IMG/VR virus record: IMGVR_UViG_3300023172_003913
Coordinates: 1 to 28,202 of that record
Length of the DNA: 28,202 nt
Direction: 5' to 3' (one strand)
Origin: a virus
The translations under genes and the position numbers were made by a program. This document shows, piece after piece, positions 23,838 through 28,202 of this stretch. Every line of letters starts with the position of its first letter. The stretch's first letter is position 1. Below the pieces are notes generated by a model, which made no database searches, was not told where the DNA came from, and saw only the letters and a list, made by a program, of their open reading frames with translations.

Positions 23838-25853
23838 TTATCCTTGTCCAGCATAAATTATGTAATTCATTGTTAAAAACGGGTTGATTACATCAAACGG
23901 TTGAGCTAAAGCAGTATCCGTCAAAATACCACCACTATTTGGCAAAGCTTGCCCTGCACCAGTTGCTGTAGGTGCATCATACAATACAGCTTCTAAATCA
24001 TTAGGAGTACCTGGCAAATCTCTTACAGCATAATACTGATCTCCACTATCACCTCGTAAATTATGTTTATGGTCTGGTAAGTTATTTTTTTGAAGTGTAA
24101 CTGACGAAGCTCCGCCAACTGCACCAATTGTATCTGCTGCTATTGTGGTATTAATATTTGCACTATTACCTCCCATATTGTCAGCACCTAAAGCAAATCT
24201 ACCTCTCAAATCAGGTAAAGCAAAGTACCCTGTTTGCGGTATAGCCTTATATGTTCTTCCAATTATGTCAAATAAAGCAGTATAATCAGAAATTAAAACT
24301 TCCGCACCATCACACAACAACCAATTAACAGGAGCAGATAATCCAGCATATGGTACAATAGAACCTACTGGCAGTATTGGAACGGCTGCTAATAAATTTT
24401 GTCTTGAAATCTTTTTTAATCCAGTATTACCAGTAACTCTGTTAAACAAAAATTCGTCATCTGCTTGAGAAACTAAAATATTAGGCTTAGTTGCAACAAT
24501 TTCATTTGATATTGTAGTTTGAAAGTTTTTTATACTGGTGCCAGTTTGCCCATCAAAAACAATATCATCTGCACTTACATCTCCGGTTATCCTAAAAGTA
24601 GTAGGAGAAGTAAGCTTGTCAGCAGATCCGGCCCTTCCACTTACTGTTCCGCTTACATTACCTTCTAAATTTCCTACAAATTTTGTTGCATATATATTTG
24701 CATATGGTAAAGTTTTTGCTCCTACATCTCTAAAATTACTTTGATCAGGTACTACATTATTAGTTTTTGTTTCTGCTAAAACAGTTAATTTACCTCCAAT
24801 ATATACATCTTGACTTACAGAAAGACCTCCTAATGTTTTTATTGCTCCTGAATTTAAACTAATTGCATTTTCTGTACTATTTGACGAAACAGTTCCACTG
24901 GATAGTATATTTCCTGTTACATCCAATGCTTCTGCAGGAGCTAAATTATTAATTCCAACTTGTAAATCACTATCTATTCTTATAACAGTCTGAGACAATC
25001 CATCATTTTTAACTTTTACATCAATACTTGACCCTGCCACATTGTGTTGTATAACCCCGGTATTACCCGAAACTCCGATATTTAATTCTGCATTAATACC
25101 ATAGTTTATTCCTACGTTATTCCTAATATTAATTGGATAACTTGTATTACTAGTTGTGTCGCCTCTTAAAAAATTTCCTGCAGCAACAGTGTTATTATTA
25201 ATAATTAAATTTTCAGCTTTTTCAGCAATACCATAATATTTAGAAACACCTGAACCTGAAATGTTGTTTGCGCTTAAATTAAAACCTGGATTAATTACTG
25301 TAAACCCAGGAATTTTTATTTTAGGAGTAAAAGAATTTGTACTAACTATTGCCATTGTATTTGCAGCAATTTGTACTAACAAAATACTGTAATTTTGATC
25401 ATCAGTTCCTACAACAATATCTGCAGTAACACCTGTAACAAGTCCTTGGCTGAATTCTGGGCCTACTAAAACCCAACCGCTTCCGCTGAATAGATAAAGC
25501 TGTTGATTATCAGTATCTACCCATAAATCGCCTAATAAACTTTGATTTGCTTCAGGTGCAGTTTGTGCTTTCTTTAATCCTCCAGCTGAAACCCAATTTG
25601 TTCCATCAAATACTTTTAATTGTTCTACTCCTAAAGTAGAATCATACCATAACTGTCCTTCAACTGGATTCGAAGGCGCTGATGTTGCAGCAAAATTTTC
25701 TAATAAATGTAAAAAATTTTCTGCAATTGCTGTACCATACGCAGTTGTGTTTCTTCCTGGCAATTTGACACTGGTTTGTTGATTAATTGTATTGTCTTCA
25801 ACGTTAATTGTGCCTTTATTAGCTTCGTCCGTGTAAGGTATTGTATATGCCAT
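23838..25853 (-). CDS. Tail-fibre protein with phage tail collar domain
   Basis: The 671-residue protein has the shared N-terminal module (ENFLHLLENFAAT, GQLWYD at 66-71, LKVFDGTNW, GDLWVDTDNQQLYLFSG). The C-terminal ~179 residues, from about 493, match a tail collar domain: ILPVGSIVPYAG, WLLCDGAEV, FALPDLRGRFALGAD, LPDHKHNLRG and the terminal PFLTMNYIIYAG. Such domains occur in short and long tail fibres of T4-like phages and mediate trimer assembly or receptor contact. The central part contains fibre-shaft repeats (LDVTGNILSSGTV). It starts at ATG 25853 behind GAAGGA. Best-supported structural call in the window. Confidence 0.85.
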   Translation of the reverse strand: MAYTIPYTDEANKGTINVEDNTINQQTSVKLPGRNTTAYGTAIAENFLHLLENFAATSAPSNPVEGQLWYDSTLGVEQLKVFDGTNWVSAGGLKKAQTAPEANQSLLGDLWVDTDNQQLYLFSGSGWVLVGPEFSQGLVTGVTADIVVGTDDQNYSILLVQIAANTMAIVSTNSFTPKIKIPGFTVINPGFNLSANNISGSGVSKYYGIAEKAENLIINNNTVAAGNFLRGDTTSNTSYPINIRNNVGINYGINAELNIGVSGNTGVIQHNVAGSSIDVKVKNDGLSQTVIRIDSDLQVGINNLAPAEALDVTGNILSSGTVSSNSTENAISLNSGAIKTLGGLSVSQDVYIGGKLTVLAETKTNNVVPDQSNFRDVGAKTLPYANIYATKFVGNLEGNVSGTVSGRAGSADKLTSPTTFRITGDVSADDIVFDGQTGTSIKNFQTTISNEIVATKPNILVSQADDEFLFNRVTGNTGLKKISRQNLLAAVPILPVGSIVPYAGLSAPVNWLLCDGAEVLISDYTALFDIIGRTYKAIPQTGYFALPDLRGRFALGADNMGGNSANINTTIAADTIGAVGGASSVTLQKNNLPDHKHNLRGDSGDQYYAVRDLPGTPNDLEAVLYDAPTATGAGQALPNSGGILTDTALAQPFDVINPFLTMNYIIYAGQG

Positions 25854-25856
25854 TTA

Positions 25857-26471
25857 TTATCCTTCTATTATTCCAGATAAACTTTGAACTCTTACAGTGT
25901 AATCTATCTGTATTAATCTATTTAAGCTTTTTTGAACTGGATGGAAGACTACATGCGTTAAAAGTTTACCTTCGCCATTTGAGTCCCAACTTTTCAAACC
26001 TAACTCATCAAAAACATATAAACTATTAGCATCTGATGCTGTATCAAATGCATCTTGATTAGAAGGTTCTCCATAATCTAATAAACAAGTTATTAGAACA
26101 TCTGAATAATTCGTGCCACTTACGTGTCTAATTTCAAGTTTGTTTCTTATTGGATCGGTATTATTAATACTTCTATCATCAACTACTTTTGAGTAAGTTT
26201 TATTGTATAATGCTGCGTTAGTACCAACATTATTAGGAGTCAAGTAAGTAATTATTCCTGTAGGATCAACAATTGTACCCCCATTACCAAAATCCATTTC
26301 ATAAATCCATCCATTGCCTGCATTACCAATACTCTTTGCCAGTGCAACACTCATATTCTCATAATGAATTGCATTTCTTTTTTCTACTAATATATCATTT
26401 GACTCAGGGTCAAAAATTTTAATAAACCCTTGTATTAGCACACCGTTTTTATCTTGTATTTTATCTGTCAT
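25857..26471 (-). CDS. Virion structural protein
   Basis: The frame is open from TTG 26483, but ATG 26471 (MTDKIQDKNGVLIQGFIKIFDPE) is better placed behind GGGA. The ~204-residue product is beta-rich with NAIHYENMSVALAKSIGN and a glycine-rich segment DFGNGGTIVDPTG, features I associate with small tail or baseplate-attached proteins in marine T4-like phages. It has no enzymatic motif. It sits between a large virion protein and the collar-domain fibre gene, 3 bp before the latter. Specific T4 equivalent not identified. Confidence 0.7.
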   Translation of the reverse strand: MTDKIQDKNGVLIQGFIKIFDPESNDILVEKRNAIHYENMSVALAKSIGNAGNGWIYEMDFGNGGTIVDPTGIITYLTPNNVGTNAALYNKTYSKVVDDRSINNTDPIRNKLEIRHVSGTNYSDVLITCLLDYGEPSNQDAFDTASDANSLYVFDELGLKSWDSNGEGKLLTHVVFHPVQKSLNRLIQIDYTVRVQSLSGIIEG

Positions 26472-26486
26472 TTTATATCCCAAATA

Positions 26487-26494
26487 TATTTATC
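26487..26494 (-). promoter_or_regulatory. Candidate late-promoter box
   Basis: GATAAATA on the minus strand fits the NATAAATA late consensus of T4-like marine phages. It overlaps the stop of the upstream gene and lies 15 nt before ATG 26471, a spacing compatible with a short late leader. Confidence 0.45.
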
Positions 26495-28202
26495 TTGGTA
26501 ATTCTACCGTAAACGCTCTAATAAATTTTGCTAAACCATTTTCGCTTTCTGCAAGCGTTTTGCCTTCATCATTCCAAATTTTTCCTAACCTGCGAACAAC
26601 AAATATTTTTTGCTGCTCTAATGGAGTATCTAATAATACTAAAGTATTATTATCTAAAACAAATTCTGCTGGTAACGTTATGTCTCCTTCATTAGAGTCT
26701 TGGCTAACTTCTTCTCCTATACTAGCATACTTATCTCTATTTTCAGTTTCAAGTTGGTAGGATTGCAATGTTGTTTTCCTTAATCTTCTGCCTGCAACAA
26801 AAACTTCAAATTCATTTACTGAATTAGCTACAAAATCAAGTATAAATTGATTTGAAGTACCATCTCCAATATATGTAGATGTTACAATCTCATCTTTATA
26901 AGGTATAACAGTATCTTTACTTTGATTTGTAATTTTTGTTCCTACAGGATACGTATCTTTTATTCCAGTACCTAAAGTTCCTCTTCTTACCTGTGTAATT
27001 TTATTATCTTGTTTAATAAAATATTCTATTCTTTCATTATCAATAAACATAACGCCTGGTACAATATTTTGAACTGCAGGAGTCGGTAATAGGTTTTGAT
27101 CGGAAATATAAATATCTTTATCAAACCAATTCAGTTCTTGAGTTAGTTTCAATGTATTTGAATTAGCCAATACATGATATTGCGTTCTGTTTAATATATC
27201 CTTAAATTGTCTAAATCCAAATTTATCTTGGAAATTATTATTACCAAAATGTATTACTTCAACACGATCATTTTCTTGTAATCCACTAATTATCTTTACT
27301 TTATCTCTTGCATCATTTAATTTATAATCTATACTAGGAGTTAACAAAGTATTGTTTTTTACAACCCAAGTGTATTGATCATCAATTGCTTTTGATGCTA
27401 ACGGTACTAAGCCTAATTTCAACATTCTATATTCATACCAATCTGCTGTATTTCCATCAAATTCAATTACAGCATTTACATTTGATATTTTTATTACATC
27501 GCCTATTTCTAATTCTATATTAAAATCATTGATATTAATTTGTGTCTGCCCTGATCCTTCAATTGTCTTTACTTTTGCATTAGGATTAGTTGTTGGTAGT
27601 ATAGTATTGAAAACAGGATCATCAATTCTAATATTATTTAAGATTACTTTATATTTTTCTCCTAGTTCCAATTCTGCTGTTAATTCAAAAACAGTTGTTA
27701 TACCATCTACTATGATCACAATTTCACTTGGTATGTTTCCTTGACTCAATGGTGTTCTTTCTACAACATCAAAAGTACTTTTCCGCATGTTTAACAAATC
27801 GTGATTACTAAATTGAATTACCCTAACTACATCGTTTGGATTTAAAACCCTGTCAATATATAAGGTGTCTGGTGTTTTAATAAATTCATTGTTATCAAAA
27901 TAACCAAATCTATATTCACCTCCTGATACAGTATCAGACTTCAAACCAACAATATAAACATCTAATTGATCTCCAACATTACCTACACCATCAACTAGCG
28001 TTATTAAACTTCCTATTTGATCATATTCGGATCCTTCTTCTACAAATAAACCTGTTGACAATAAATTCCATTGTTGTAAAAAGGTAAGTTCTTTATTGTT
28101 TAAAAATACTCTTATATGTTCTCTTTTTAAAGAAGTAACTGGTACTTGATACAATTTAAGTCTATATTCTCGTTGAGCTGTTACATAAAACTTTTCTGAA
28201 TA
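26490..28202 (-). CDS. Large virion structural protein, 5' end beyond window
   Basis: The frame stays open to the right edge: before the TTG-initiated 554-residue portion there are 16 more in-frame codons (YSEKFYVTAQREYRLK) with no stop, so the true start lies outside the window and the TTG at 28154 is not a start. The visible ~570 residues are beta-rich, with phrases such as EHIRVFLNNKEL, NPNDVVRVIQFSNHD, DRVEVIHFGNN and EFEVFVAGRRLRK that recur as a loose internal pattern (strand, DxVxVIxF, strand), suggesting repeated domains. It is probably a tail or baseplate-associated protein of a T4-like phage. Leftward neighbour is 6 bp downstream. Confidence 0.75.
   Translation of the reverse strand, partial: YSEKFYVTAQREYRLKLYQVPVTSLKREHIRVFLNNKELTFLQQWNLLSTGLFVEEGSEYDQIGSLITLVDGVGNVGDQLDVYIVGLKSDTVSGGEYRFGYFDNNEFIKTPDTLYIDRVLNPNDVVRVIQFSNHDLLNMRKSTFDVVERTPLSQGNIPSEIVIIVDGITTVFELTAELELGEKYKVILNNIRIDDPVFNTILPTTNPNAKVKTIEGSGQTQININDFNIELEIGDVIKISNVNAVIEFDGNTADWYEYRMLKLGLVPLASKAIDDQYTWVVKNNTLLTPSIDYKLNDARDKVKIISGLQENDRVEVIHFGNNNFQDKFGFRQFKDILNRTQYHVLANSNTLKLTQELNWFDKDIYISDQNLLPTPAVQNIVPGVMFIDNERIEYFIKQDNKITQVRRGTLGTGIKDTYPVGTKITNQSKDTVIPYKDEIVTSTYIGDGTSNQFILDFVANSVNEFEVFVAGRRLRKTTLQSYQLETENRDKYASIGEEVSQDSNEGDITLPAEFVLDNNTLVLLDTPLEQQKIFVVRRLGKIWNDEGKTLAESENGLAKFIRAFTVELPR

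Noticed and set aside
28152-28154. TTG as the start of the rightmost gene
   Set aside because: The frame continues with 16 sense codons to the window edge, so the start is outside the window.
1-28202. tRNA genes or integration elements
   Set aside because: I found no cloverleaf-like segment, integrase or transposase. Coding genes fill nearly all the sequence and no gap exceeds about 65 bp, so there is no long intergenic stretch to explain.

Overview
The window is strongly AT-rich, almost every gene is packed on the minus strand with short overlaps, and the right third encodes tail proteins of the kind found in marine T4-like myoviruses (cyanophages and pelagiphages). I read it as part of a T4-like marine phage genome, isolate or metagenome-derived. 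The host is probably a low-GC marine bacterium; SAR11 or Prochlorococcus-like hosts fit, but nothing here proves one. Both ends cut through genes. I see no tRNA, rRNA, CRISPR array, integrase, transposase or att site.

Region 1 (about 28202 to 19435, minus strand) is structural: a large virion protein open to the right edge, a small virion protein, three tail-fibre-like proteins sharing one N-terminal module (one with a C-terminal tail collar domain), and a further small structural protein.

Region 2 (19376 to 8836, minus strand) is an accessory operon. It begins behind a near-consensus sigma70-type promoter (TTGACG, 17 nt, TATACT) embedded in a long inverted repeat that also covers the ribosome binding site of the first gene. 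In transcript order it has a small conserved-looking phage protein, two DTD glycosyltransferase-like proteins, an orphan protein, a DAD glycosyltransferase-like protein, five radical SAM genes in a row (the first frameshifted), and a 2-oxoglutarate/Fe(II)-dioxygenase-like protein.

Region 3 is a single rightward gene (8197 to 8847), a short-chain-dehydrogenase-like protein. It is divergent from region 4 and its 3' end overlaps that of region 2.

Region 4 (8132 to 1, minus strand) is a second accessory operon: a protein built of degenerate glycosyltransferase-like repeats plus an intact glycosyltransferase-like domain, a radical SAM protein, two SGNH-like paralogues bracketing a methyltransferase and a glutathione-peroxidase-like protein, a B12-type radical SAM protein, and two tandem radical SAM paralogues, the last cut by the left edge.

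In total nine radical SAM genes (one partial, one frameshifted) lie with four glycosyltransferase-like genes, a methyltransferase, a dioxygenase, an SDR and a peroxidase within about 19 kb beside tail-fibre genes. The families are recognisable but the pathway is not. My inference is a phage-encoded biosynthetic or modification island, perhaps decorating virion proteins or host surface glycans. The most unusual individual items are the radical SAM cluster, the promoter-in-hairpin, the glycosyltransferase-repeat protein and the phage glutathione peroxidase.
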